Source: Pseudomonas alliivorans (GTDB taxonomy: Bacteria; Pseudomonadota; Gammaproteobacteria; Pseudomonadales; Pseudomonadaceae). Taken from it: DNA of 64,000 bases. A program made the position numbers and the translations under genes. The stretch spans positions 186,001 through 250,000 of the forward strand of contig NZ_JAFFZW010000008.1 of assembly GCF_017826695.1 (NCBI RefSeq). The letters are read 5' to 3'. A model generated the notes under the pieces. It was not told where the DNA came from. It was given only the letters and a program-made list of their open reading frames with translations, and did not search any database. Below, piece by piece: positions 26,251 through 35,077 of the stretch (positions within the stretch are counted from its first letter, which is position 1; each line of letters opens with the position of its first letter).

Positions 26251-27678
26251 TCATTGCGCAAGCATCGGTGGCAAATGTTGATCCCAGGGCGAAATCGCCT
26301 CGAAGGCCGCGCAGAATTGCAGAACACCACCCTCTGCGAAGCGCGGTCCGACCACTTGCAGACCGATGGGCAGCCCGCCCGGGGCAAAGCCACAGGGAAT
26401 GGTTGCCGCCGGGTTTCCCGACAAGTTGAAGGGATAGGTAAAGGGCGTCCAGCGAGCCCATGGCACGGCGCCTTCCTGATCAGCGAAGTCGGCCGGTGCG
26501 ACTTCATCGGCATCAAAGGGCAGAACGGGAAGTGTCGGCATGATCAGCAGATCGTAATCGTCGAACAGCGCGTGTACCCGACTGGCGAAAGCGGCACGCT
26601 GTTCGACGGCACGCAGATAACCAGCGAGATCGTAGCGGGCCGACTGCGCGATCAGCCGGGCGAAACCGGGATCCAGCGCTTCCAGTCGGTCCGCCAGCGC
26701 ACCCCCGTATACGATGCCGCGCCCGCCCACCCATAGCGTTTCAAAAGTGGCCAACGGGTCCGGCCAATCAAGCGCAAGGGTGCTCACGTCTACTGACAGG
26801 TTTGCGGCGATCCTTTCGACAGCAGCGTCGACTACGGTCGCGATAACCGGATCGACAGGCGTGTTGAACAGCGTCGGGACGTAAGCGATGCGCAGCGGAC
26901 CAAGCGGCTCGTCGCAGCGGGCCAGATAAGATTCTGTGGGTGCCGGGAGCGCCTGATGGTCCAGCGGATGCGGCCCTGAAAGAATGTCGAACAACAGCGC
27001 AGAATCGCGTACGGTTCGGGTCATCGGGCCTGCATGGCTGAGCATTTCGGTCGCGGACCATGGCCATGTGGGAATTCGTCCCAGTGACCCCTTGAGGGCG
27101 AATATTCCGCAGAACGAACCGGGAATTCTCACCGACCCGCCGCCGTCCGACCCAAGAGACGCTGGAACCATTCGCGCCGCAACCGAAATCGCAGACCCCG
27201 AGCTGGAGCCGCCACTGGTCAGCGTCGGATTCCAAGGTGTACGACCGTTGCCGAAAAGCCGCGAGGTGCTCGCCCCCGTCCAGCCGAACTCGGTGGTCGC
27301 TGTTTTGCCGAGAATGATGGCGCCTGCGCTTTTCAGGCGCTGAATGATGGGCGCGTCCTTGAGCGGGACAGTGTCCAGACTGGTCAACGACCCTTTGGTG
27401 GTCCGCAGACCTGCCGTGGAGAACAGATCCTTGATGCCGAACGGAATGCCGTGCAGCGGCCCGCGAATGCGGCCGCCGCCCGCCTCGTCATCCTGACGAC
27501 GCGCCTGTTCAAGCGCAGCGTCTGCATAAACATCACCGAATGCATTCAATGTGTGATTGTGGGTTTTGACCGCTTCAAGGCTCGCTTCGACCAATGCCAC
27601 AGACGTGATCGCTCCCGCGTCCAACTGCTCGCGGGCCTGAATCACGGTGGGCATGGAGAAGCGCTTTGACTCAATCAA
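26251..27678 (-). CDS. Amidase-signature family hydrolase
   Basis: 475 residues. The amidase-signature core has the catalytic Lys in GIPFGIKDLF (about residue 83), the Gly/Ser stretch LTSGGSSSGSAISVAA (about 153-168, cis-Ser) and the nucleophile-region motif GSDGGGSVRIPGSFCG (about 177-192). Related to GatA-like and aryl/aliphatic amidases; no GatB or GatC lies nearby, so it is not the tRNA amidotransferase. The start appears to be TTG at 27678 with GGAG 8 nt upstream; an ATG 8 codons later is the alternative. First gene of the eight-gene minus-strand cluster. Probably hydrolyses the amide bond of the imported substrate or an intermediate. Confidence 0.85.
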   Translation of the reverse strand: MIESKRFSMPTVIQAREQLDAGAITSVALVEASLEAVKTHNHTLNAFGDVYADAALEQARRQDDEAGGGRIRGPLHGIPFGIKDLFSTAGLRTTKGSLTSLDTVPLKDAPIIQRLKSAGAIILGKTATTEFGWTGASTSRLFGNGRTPWNPTLTSGGSSSGSAISVAARMVPASLGSDGGGSVRIPGSFCGIFALKGSLGRIPTWPWSATEMLSHAGPMTRTVRDSALLFDILSGPHPLDHQALPAPTESYLARCDEPLGPLRIAYVPTLFNTPVDPVIATVVDAAVERIAANLSVDVSTLALDWPDPLATFETLWVGGRGIVYGGALADRLEALDPGFARLIAQSARYDLAGYLRAVEQRAAFASRVHALFDDYDLLIMPTLPVLPFDADEVAPADFADQEGAVPWARWTPFTYPFNLSGNPAATIPCGFAPGGLPIGLQVVGPRFAEGGVLQFCAAFEAISPWDQHLPPMLAQ

Positions 27679-27857
27679 TGTGGATGCTCCGGCAAGTCGT
27701 GGGCATATCGCCCAGGCCAGCGCATTACTGATCAGGTGGTAAAAACCGTCAAGTGGAAAATGTTGTTTTTGTTGTATTTATGGACTTTAAATTTGTAACA
27801 GCACCGCTGGAGTGCGAAAAAACACATCATTTCCGGGCTACGCCCAACGCTGGGGCA

Positions 27858-27892
27858 GAAAAAGGGCTTGCCCGTTTGCCGGTTTCAAGCCC
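27858..27892 (-). terminator. Terminator of the SulP transporter gene
   Basis: On the minus strand: GGGCTTG, a 15-nt loop, CAAGCCC, then TTTTT, immediately after the transporter's stop codon. Confidence 0.7.
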
Positions 27893-27899
27893 AAAAATC

Positions 27900-29387
27900 T
27901 CAATGCTTCATTAATGAATCGATCCCTCCCGGCTTGTCATGAACCCCGAATCTGTCCACCAGTGTGGCGGTGGCGCTGTTCATGCCAATCACATCCACTG
28001 CGATACCGGCGCTTCTCAGTTTCAACACCACCTTGTCCAGCGCGGCCACGGCGGTGATGTCCCAGAAGTGCGCGTCCCTCAGGTCGATGGTCAGGGTGCC
28101 GAGCGATTCCTTGAGATCGAACGAGCGAGCGAATCGGTCTGCGGAACCGAAAAACACCTGGCCGGTGACGTAGTAGGTGCGGTGGCTGTACTCGGGATCC
28201 CGCTTCGAGCTGACATCGAGGTAATAAGCCATTTGGTTGGCAAAAAACATTGCCGCCAACAGCGTTCCGGCTACGACCCCATAGGCAAGGTTGTGCGTGG
28301 CGACGACCACAATGACGGTGACAATCATGACCAGATTGGTGGAGAGCGGATACTGACGCAGGTTGCGAATCGAGCCCCAACTGAAGGTGCTGATGGACAC
28401 CATGATCATCACCGCGACCAGCGCTGCCATGGGAATACGAGCCAGCCAGTCACCGAGGAAGATCATCATCGCCAGCAGCGAAACACCGGCACTCAGCGTG
28501 GACAGGCGGGTTCTGCCGCCAGACTTCACGTTGATCATCGACTGACCGATCATGGCGCAACCGGCCATGCCACCGATCAGTCCGCTGGCGATGTTGGCGA
28601 CGCCCTGCCCTTTGCACTCGCGGTTCCTGTCGCTGGACGTGTCGGTCAGGTCGTCGACGATGGTGGCCGTCATCATCGACTCCAGCAACCCGACAACCGC
28701 CAGCGCCGCCGAGTACGGCAGCACGATCAGCAACGTATCGAGCGTCAGTGGCACGTCCGGCCAGAGGAAGACCGGCAGGCTGTCGGGCAACGACCCCATG
28801 TCGCCGACCGTGTGAATCTTCAGCCCCATGAACACCGATATCGCGGTGAGCACCAGAATGCACACCAGCGGCGAAGGCAACAGCGTGCCGATCACCGGAA
28901 TCCGTGGCAGCAGATAGATGATCGCCAGGCCGCCGACCGTCATGGCGTACACCACCCAGGTGACGTTGGTGAGCTCCGGCAGTTGCGCCAGAAAGATCAG
29001 GATGGCCAGCGCATTGACGAAGCCGGTCACGACCGAACGCGACACGAAGCGCATCAGTTCGCCCAGCCGCAGATAACCCGCCACGATCTGCAAAACCCCG
29101 CAGACCAGCGTGGCAGCCAACAGGTATTGCAACCCATGGTCCCTGACCAGATTCACCATGAGTAGCGCCATCGCACCGGTGGCAGCGGAGATCATCGCAG
29201 GGCGACCGCCTACAAACGCGATGACCGTACAGATACAGAAAGAGGCGTAAAGCCCGACACGGGGATCGACCCCGGCAATGATGGAAAAAGCGATGGCTTC
29301 GGGAATGAGGGCCATCGCAACCACGAGGCCCGCCAGTACGTCGGCCCGGACATTCGATAGCCAGGCAGCCTTGATATTTTCAAGCAT
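27900..29387 (-). CDS. SulP-family anion transporter with STAS domain
   Basis: 495 residues. Multi-helix SulP core (about 10-385) starting RADVLAGLVVAMALIPEAIAFS, the family signature in TM1, with helical re-entrant motifs and GGMAGCAMIGQSMINVKSGG near residue 265. The C-terminal STAS domain (about 405-495) shows LTIDLRDAHFWDITAVAALDK. SulP members carry sulfate, bicarbonate or organic anions in exchange or with Na+. No carbonic anhydrase or cys gene is adjacent, so the ion is unresolved. The start MLENIKAAW is preceded by GGTGA; an ATG four codons earlier is possible. Confidence 0.85.
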   Translation of the reverse strand: MLENIKAAWLSNVRADVLAGLVVAMALIPEAIAFSIIAGVDPRVGLYASFCICTVIAFVGGRPAMISAATGAMALLMVNLVRDHGLQYLLAATLVCGVLQIVAGYLRLGELMRFVSRSVVTGFVNALAILIFLAQLPELTNVTWVVYAMTVGGLAIIYLLPRIPVIGTLLPSPLVCILVLTAISVFMGLKIHTVGDMGSLPDSLPVFLWPDVPLTLDTLLIVLPYSAALAVVGLLESMMTATIVDDLTDTSSDRNRECKGQGVANIASGLIGGMAGCAMIGQSMINVKSGGRTRLSTLSAGVSLLAMMIFLGDWLARIPMAALVAVMIMVSISTFSWGSIRNLRQYPLSTNLVMIVTVIVVVATHNLAYGVVAGTLLAAMFFANQMAYYLDVSSKRDPEYSHRTYYVTGQVFFGSADRFARSFDLKESLGTLTIDLRDAHFWDITAVAALDKVVLKLRSAGIAVDVIGMNSATATLVDRFGVHDKPGGIDSLMKH

Positions 29388-29723
29388 TGATTCACCCATG
29401 CAGGCACGGCATGACGCGCAGCGGCGGGCGCTGGGCGATGCAGATGCGTCTGTTTTCAGTGGTGTTGAATGATGTGCTGCGGCCAACAATCAGGCACAGC
29501 AGAAAGAGACCGCAACCAGAGAGCGGCCAGGGTGTTGCGAGGGGGGCGTAGCGCTAAGGCGGCGTAGGCAGCCAGTTGGAACGGGACAAGGTATTTTCCT
29601 TCGTCAGATCACAGATTGACCGACGGGATGATAACCCTCACAGGAAGCAGGGACAACCTGTCGACTGAACGCACTTGCCTCCAGGGGCCGGGAGACAGTT
29701 TACGGTAGGCGGCCACCAAGGGG

Positions 29724-30057
29724 AGCGCCGATTATCTGCTGGATGTCGACAGCGTGTACAACGTCGGCTGAGTAACTCGAAGGGCGGGCTGATATCGCAC
29801 ATTGTGGACGACACCATAATCCTCGCCAGTGTCGATTTCAGTTATGAGGTTTCAGTGAGCCGGTCAGCCGGGGAAGTGTTGCATTTTGGTCAGGCGAAAA
29901 CCGAACTGTAGCCCGGCGGAGCCATTGGCCAATGGCAAAATCTCAGGACGGCGACCAGCGTTTTCACTAACAAGAGCAACGCTGGCGTGGAAAACTTCTA
30001 CGTCGACCTGTTGCCACGTTTTATTGTGGATGACGTCAAAAACATCCCGTCACGCTG
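29724..30057 (+). pseudogene. Possible gene relic, several disruptions
   Basis: Successive fragments resembling natural protein sequence (YLLDVDSVYNVG ending in TGA; VDDTIILASVDFSYEVS in another frame ending in TAG; VENFYVDLLPRFIVDDVKN ending in TGA). Family not recognised. Evidence is only composition and appearance. Confidence 0.35.
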
Positions 30058-30076
30058 ACATCTTGCCCGCCCCCTT

Positions 30077-30106
30077 CAAGTGTGGATAACCGATCATCCA
30101 CACTTG
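30077..30106. repeat. Perfect 11-bp inverted repeat
   Basis: CAAGTGTGGAT / ATCCACACTTG with an 8-nt loop, right after the relic region. It could be the terminator stem of the lost gene, but there is no U tract. Confidence 0.6.
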
Positions 30107-30203
30107 CAGCTTCCAAAGGCGTTCTTACCCGGCGGTGATCGCTCCTTCCGAACGCGGGTGGCTCAGGAATCACCCATTCTCGGACTCACCATGGCCGGCG
30201 TTG

Positions 30204-30491
30204 TTACCAGTGCCTGGCAGACGCCTGTCGGTAACCCAGACCTGCGACCGGATTCTCGTTCATGGAGATCAGCATGCGCGCTTCGCCAACCAGTTCCGAC
30301 AGTGCGCGACTCGATACCATCAGATCGAGTTTGATTCCCGTCACACAAATGGCGTGGTCCGGGTTCTGGGGGTTGATCAGAGTCAATGTCAAGGAATCAC
30401 CCTCGGCAGCCTCCCAGGTGCAACGATGAGGTAACAGCGCCTGTTCGACCATGTGCTTGATTTCAAGCGTTGAAAGTCTGTATGCGTTCAT
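30204..30491 (-). CDS. DUF1652 family small protein
   Basis: 95 residues, resembling the Pseudomonas DUF1652 family (LSTLEIKHMVEQALLPHRC start, then LTLTLINPQNPDHAICVTGI, SSRALSELVGEARMLI). These small cytosolic proteins have no assigned function and occur in many paralogues per genome. The ATG at 30491 is preceded by AGCAGG; the ATG five codons upstream lacks a ribosome site. Stands alone. Confidence 0.75.
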   Translation of the reverse strand: MNAYRLSTLEIKHMVEQALLPHRCTWEAAEGDSLTLTLINPQNPDHAICVTGIKLDLMVSSRALSELVGEARMLISMNENPVAGLGYRQASARHW

Positions 30492-30700
30492 GATTGCCTG
30501 CTTCATATAATTTGTAATGGACGGTATTCAGAGAGCGAGTGTCCGCAGGCGTTCCACATAAATATTTATCAAAACACCCGCTACGTAATGCCGTCTCTAT
30601 TCCTGTACAAATTATTGAAAGCTGTAACGTTTCCGTCCAACTTTTGGCCGAGCAAATAGTGATTTTTAGAGTATCTGCTCAATAAATAAGTTTTCTTTTG

Positions 30701-31144
30701 TTACAACTCCAACGTCATTTCGACGCTGTCGATACCCTTGCCATGACCGTCATGTCTGAGGCGAGTCACCGAAAAACCCAGGCCGCTGTAAAAGCCCTGA
30801 ACCAACTGACTGGTGTTGATGTAAGCGTGAGTTACGCTCGGGAGCGGCCTCATGAGTTCCAGCCGCGCCAGAGTCAGGAATCGACCCAGACCATTGCCAT
30901 GCTGATTCCCGGCCACCATGCCCCAGGTGAGTTCGGCCATCGCCGGATCGGCGAGCATCAGATACCCGCCGCAAGCGAGAACTTCGCCATCGCGTTCCAG
31001 AACAAAATAGGAACCCACCGGGTCGAGCAGAAACCGGGCAAATTTGTCGCGCTCGGACGGGTCGAAAAAGCGTGGCGTGTTGGAGTCGAAAATTTTCAGA
31101 CAGACATCTCTGTCTGCAAGAAGGTAAGGGCGAAGCATGTCCAT
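30701..31144 (-). CDS. GNAT-family N-acetyltransferase
   Basis: 147 residues. GNAT fold with the acetyl-CoA pyrophosphate loop GNQHGNGLGRFL (about 78-89), preceded by the beta-4 strand AELTWGMV and followed by VTHAYINTSQLVQGFYSGLGF (motif B, about 104-124). Acceptor unknown. The second Met (MLRPYLL) may be the true start. No operon partner. Confidence 0.82.
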   Translation of the reverse strand: MDMLRPYLLADRDVCLKIFDSNTPRFFDPSERDKFARFLLDPVGSYFVLERDGEVLACGGYLMLADPAMAELTWGMVAGNQHGNGLGRFLTLARLELMRPLPSVTHAYINTSQLVQGFYSGLGFSVTRLRHDGHGKGIDSVEMTLEL

Positions 31145-31292
31145 GTGCAGACCTTATCGTTCGATGCTGTAAGACTAATCAGGGGACGGCGTATGAAAAG
31201 AATTCGTGCGCCGACCGCAGATGTTGCTGCAGACGGCGCAGCTCCGAGTGAACGGTGTGTGCCCGCCGCTGAGCGCCAAATCTATCGAGCCG

Positions 31293-32513
31293 TCAGCCAG
31301 GCAAACCATCCGCCCGAAGCAGGGTCTCCAGGCACTGCTCGGTAATGCCGTAGAACGTCTTGAGTTCCTGTATACGCGCCAGCAGGTGAGCCGGATCGAC
31401 GGGCTCGGCGCGCTTGACTGCCAGGATCATCTTGTTCTTGTTGGTGTGCTCCAGCGAAATGAACTCGAACACCTTGGTCTCGTAGCCGCAGGCTTCCAGC
31501 AACAGAGCGCGCAGACTGTCGGTGACCATCTCGGCCTGCTGCCCCATGTGCAGGCCGTACTGCAACATTGGCTTGAGCAGGCTCGGGCTCTGGATCTGCA
31601 ACCGAATCTGTTTGTGGCAGCAAGGCGAGCACATGATGATCGACGCGCCGGAGCGAATACCCATATGAATGGCGTAATCGGTAGCGATGTCGCACGCGTG
31701 CAGCGCGATCATCACGTCCAGTTCGCTTGGCGCAACGGTGCGCACATCGCCGTGCTTGAAGACCAGCCCCGGATGTTCAAGACGTGCCGCTGCGTTATTG
31801 CACAGGGTCACCATGTCCTCGCGCAACTCGACACCCGTCACCTCGCCCTGTGCCTGCAGCGTGTTGCGCAGATAGTCATGGATGGCGAACGTCAGGTAGC
31901 CCTTGCCCGAACCGAAATCCGCGACCTTGACCGGTTGATCCAGCTTGAGTGGCGAAGACGCCAGGGCGTGCGAAAACACCTCGATGAACTTGTTGATCTG
32001 CTTCCATTTGCGCGACATGGCCGGGATCAGCTCATGCTGGCGGCTGGTCACGCCAAGATCGGTCAGGAACGGGCGCGTCAGTTCCAGGTAGCGCTTCTTC
32101 TCGCGGTCGTGCCCGGCAGCAGGCGCCTCCCGCTCTTGCTGCGCCTTGCTCTTGAACAGCGTGCTTTTGCCTTTCTTGCTGAATTCCAGCTGCACCTCAT
32201 CGGTCAGCGACAGCAGGTGCGCGTTCTTGAACGACTCGGGAATCAGGCCCGCAATGACATCCACGGCGTCGGCCAGCGGGAAGTTCTTGGTGATGTCGCG
32301 GGTCTTGTAGCGGTATACGAAAGACAGGCACGGCTGCTCGCGGACCGTCAACGGCTTGATGATGACCCGCTGCAACTCGGCCTCACTGCCCACGTATTTG
32401 GCCAGCACCAGCTTGATCAGCGAATTCTGGGACAGGCTGGTGTCGAGCAGACCGAGAAATTGCGCACGATGGTCCTGCGCGGCAGAGGTTGAAGCGGTGG
32501 GTGTCACGGACAT
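31293..32513 (-). CDS. SAM-dependent methyltransferase (MRM/GSTCD-like)
   Basis: 406 residues. The N-terminal third is a variable region, then the Rossmann methyltransferase domain: motif I VADFGSGKGYLTFAI (about 190-204), TGVELRE, IALHACDIATDYAIHMGI (about 265-282), and SPCCHKQI (about 291-298). The HACD and SPCCHK motifs mark the methyltransferase 32 family, probably acting on RNA. The ATG at 32513 has GAGG 9 nt upstream. Substrate unassigned. Confidence 0.82.
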   Translation of the reverse strand: MSVTPTASTSAAQDHRAQFLGLLDTSLSQNSLIKLVLAKYVGSEAELQRVIIKPLTVREQPCLSFVYRYKTRDITKNFPLADAVDVIAGLIPESFKNAHLLSLTDEVQLEFSKKGKSTLFKSKAQQEREAPAAGHDREKKRYLELTRPFLTDLGVTSRQHELIPAMSRKWKQINKFIEVFSHALASSPLKLDQPVKVADFGSGKGYLTFAIHDYLRNTLQAQGEVTGVELREDMVTLCNNAAARLEHPGLVFKHGDVRTVAPSELDVMIALHACDIATDYAIHMGIRSGASIIMCSPCCHKQIRLQIQSPSLLKPMLQYGLHMGQQAEMVTDSLRALLLEACGYETKVFEFISLEHTNKNKMILAVKRAEPVDPAHLLARIQELKTFYGITEQCLETLLRADGLPG

Positions 32514-32789
32514 CGAAGGGTGCCTCAAGCGTCCCCGCAGGGACTCGTAAAAGTCAGGCGTACATTTTAAGCGTGCCGGCGGGTGTCAGGCATGACTATT
32601 TTCAATTCTGACATGAACGCTCCAGAGGCGACGGCCGCGCCGCGACTGTAAAAAACGAAATTATCGCCTGTCACTATACAAATATATTAAACAGCCGAAA
32701 AAGGCCGTTACAGTGAAACACGCCCACTCAAGGAGTACCGCACAACCGTCGAGTGAGCCCTTACTGAAACTGCACAAGGAACGTGCACC

Positions 32790-33995
32790 ATGCATGACCC
32801 GAAGAGTAAATCTGAAGTACCTGAAAAACCCAAGCTCACGATAACGCCCACCGAATTCCTGAGGGCCCTGGTGGAAGATGAAAAAAACAATGGCCGGGCG
32901 ACCGCGCTTATTCTGACCAAAGAAGACATTCTCAGTATCAAGCGTTACGAAAGACACAGTTTGAACCTGCCCAACACCTTGGAGCGGGTAAAACAACAAC
33001 TGGGGTTTGCACACAGTGGCATTTCCGGTCTTGAACCTCAGGACCTTTTGCTGACTTACCGCGCAATCAACCAACACGCCCAAAGCTGGTCAGCCATCGA
33101 GGTTGATATAAAAGCCAAGGGTTTCGACCTTGATCTGTTTGCCGGAGAGTTTTCCAATCAGGGCAAACAGATTCTGGATTACGTCGACAAAATGGAACTC
33201 GCCAGGCAACTCCAGCTGACCGTTGACGATCTGACCATTGAAACAGTGAGAAGCCTCTCCCCTGCTCCGCTGACAAAAACAGATAAAACAGTGTGCCTGT
33301 CATTGGCTGAAATGCTGAAAAAAATCGCAGTCCAGATGGAGGCGCATCGAAAAGCGTCAAAGAAACTGGCCAAAGATATCAAGCAGTTTGCGCACACGCT
33401 GACCGTCGACCTCGTGCCTGTCATCAACGACAAAGTGGCGCTGGCCAACCGATCGGATCTGGACGAGGATCTGATCGCGCTTGAAAAAGAGATTGATCGC
33501 CTGACCGTCGATATTGATCAGAAGCATCAGGAATACTCGACCACCAGAACTCACATCACGCTGGGACTACTGGGCGGACTTGTCGGGCTTATTGTGACGG
33601 ACAGCATCTTTGGCGCCCAGGCTGAAGCGATCCGCAAGGAGAAAAACCGGCTGATCAAAGAAAAGAAGGCCCGGCTGGAAATGCTCGGACAGAAACGTCC
33701 ACTCGCTGCGGCCATACGCAATCTGGAAATTCTGTTCGAAGACATGAAGATTCGCATGCTGGATGCTCATCAGAGTGCAGTCAACCTGCAGGATCTCTGG
33801 ACCATGCTGGCCAAGTATGTCGATAACGCTGCCACGCGACTGGCCGATATCAGCGACGATCAAACACTGTTGGACTTTGTATTGGAGTTCAAAAGTGTCG
33901 TGACTCCATGGGAAGAGATAAAGGGCATTACCACCCACCTGCTGCTGACCTTCGAACAGGCACTGGACGAGTTTTCAAACCAACAAAGCAAATAA
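32790..33995 (+). CDS. Alpha-xenorhabdolysin-like toxin subunit A (XaxA family)
   Basis: 401 residues, close to the about 405 of Xenorhabdus XaxA. Mostly alpha-helical with long heptad-like stretches (DLDEDLIALEKEIDRLTVDIDQ) and one hydrophobic hairpin (ITLGLLGGLVGLIVTDSIFGA, about 252-272) that in the family sits at the head and inserts in or prepares the membrane. Belongs to the ClyA-type binary alpha-pore-forming toxins; needs subunit B, encoded 16 bp downstream. AAGGA precedes the ATG. No signal peptide is seen, as in the family. Called from recognised family features and gene pairing, not from a search. Confidence 0.8.
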   Translation: MHDPKSKSEVPEKPKLTITPTEFLRALVEDEKNNGRATALILTKEDILSIKRYERHSLNLPNTLERVKQQLGFAHSGISGLEPQDLLLTYRAINQHAQSWSAIEVDIKAKGFDLDLFAGEFSNQGKQILDYVDKMELARQLQLTVDDLTIETVRSLSPAPLTKTDKTVCLSLAEMLKKIAVQMEAHRKASKKLAKDIKQFAHTLTVDLVPVINDKVALANRSDLDEDLIALEKEIDRLTVDIDQKHQEYSTTRTHITLGLLGGLVGLIVTDSIFGAQAEAIRKEKNRLIKEKKARLEMLGQKRPLAAAIRNLEILFEDMKIRMLDAHQSAVNLQDLWTMLAKYVDNAATRLADISDDQTLLDFVLEFKSVVTPWEEIKGITTHLLLTFEQALDEFSNQQSK

Positions 33996-34011
33996 CCATA
34001 AGGATATGGAC

Positions 34012-35022
34012 ATGATGAACACTGATGCCTCCCAGGCTGACCCCTTTGCAGCACCCGACAGAGCCCTCATGGACGCGGCTCGTCAACAGATTCATACGCA
34101 GATTACGTCTTTGAAGCTCGACTTCCTGCCTGCCATGAAAGAGAAGTTACCGCCTCTGAAAGCGACCCTAAATGCCGCTGATTCGCAATTTGTGGACAAC
34201 CTGGCGACGATCACCGCACAGCTGAAAACCTTCAGCCATACGGCCATCGACCAGAAGCAACAGCAGATAGAAGCGGATCAGAGCCTGAGCGATGAGCAGA
34301 AGAACCAGGCACTCACGCTGCTGAATGCCCAGCGGGTTCGTCAGGCATTGGAGCTGAACAGGGTTTTGGCCAATGCCGCTCAGGCCATTGCACGCACCAC
34401 CGACGAACTTCAGCAGATCAGGTTGCAACTCGTGGACAGCAACCTGACAGAGACACTGCAAAGGCAACTCAACGGCTTCAATCAACAGGCTGCCGGACAG
34501 ATAACCCAAATGGACACGGAGGCGGAAGACCGTCGTCTGCTGGATGAAACGGTCAAGACATTCGAGCAGCACAACCTGGCAGACGTATTCAAGGAAGCGT
34601 TGCCTACCACGGAAGAGCTGTCCGCAATCGCCATTCCCTCGCCGCACCTCATGGCGCTGCAACTCGGAATCGGTCGACTGCAGACGCTGCTTGGCAAACT
34701 CGGCAGCGCACTCAAATATTCCGACCTGATCGCCAAGCGTGACCAACTGCGCAACCGCTACAACAAACTGCTGGCAGAATCCCAGACCGCGCAAAAAGAG
34801 GTGAAGGCGATTACTCGAAAACTGGAAGAACTGGCGACATTGGCCAGCCTCGACAATAACAGGACGATTTGGGTTCAGCAGTCCAGAAAGCTCAGTGATT
34901 CGCTCTACCGCTTTCTGGAAAACGATTTATCGAAAGTCGAGGATACGGCACTCGTCAATCAGCAGGTCGATCAGCTCAGCGCTTACATGAAGTCCATCTA
35001 CAGCGTTGATCGCAACGTCTGA
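34012..35022 (+). CDS. Alpha-xenorhabdolysin-like toxin subunit B (XaxB family)
   Basis: 336 residues, helical throughout with extended coiled-coil character, comparable to XaxB (about 350). A moderately hydrophobic central segment (SPHLMALQLGIGRLQTLLGKLGSAL, about 220-244, shown here by its ends) could form the transmembrane hairpin. AAGGA at 34000-34004 is 7 nt from the ATG at 34012; the ATG at 34006 is too close to it. Paired with the A subunit and followed by a strong terminator, so the two form one transcript. Together they should make a pore-forming cytolysin against eukaryotic cells. Confidence 0.78.
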   Translation: MMNTDASQADPFAAPDRALMDAARQQIHTQITSLKLDFLPAMKEKLPPLKATLNAADSQFVDNLATITAQLKTFSHTAIDQKQQQIEADQSLSDEQKNQALTLLNAQRVRQALELNRVLANAAQAIARTTDELQQIRLQLVDSNLTETLQRQLNGFNQQAAGQITQMDTEAEDRRLLDETVKTFEQHNLADVFKEALPTTEELSAIAIPSPHLMALQLGIGRLQTLLGKLGSALKYSDLIAKRDQLRNRYNKLLAESQTAQKEVKAITRKLEELATLASLDNNRTIWVQQSRKLSDSLYRFLENDLSKVEDTALVNQQVDQLSAYMKSIYSVDRNV

Positions 35023-35041
35023 GTCGTGCTGAACGCCTGTG

Positions 35042-35077
35042 GGCAGGTAAACGTGTTCATCGTTACCTGCCTTTTTT
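35042..35077 (+). terminator. Terminator of the XaxAB-like operon
   Basis: GGCAGGTAA-A-CG, short loop, CGTTACCTGCC, then TTTTTT. Also abuts the end of the convergent TPM gene. Confidence 0.85.

Larger units (their letters stand above)
29490..30203. other. Gene-poor stretch with possible decayed gene
   Basis: About 710 bp without an intact gene. The first 150 bp is promoter space for the SulP gene. Between about 29,730 and 30,057 the plus strand shows short protein-like stretches in shifting frames (YLLDVDSVYNVG, VDDTIILASVDFSYEVS, GVENFYVDLLPRFIVDD) interrupted by stops and frameshifts. These look like the debris of one gene rather than chance ORFs. Confidence 0.5.
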
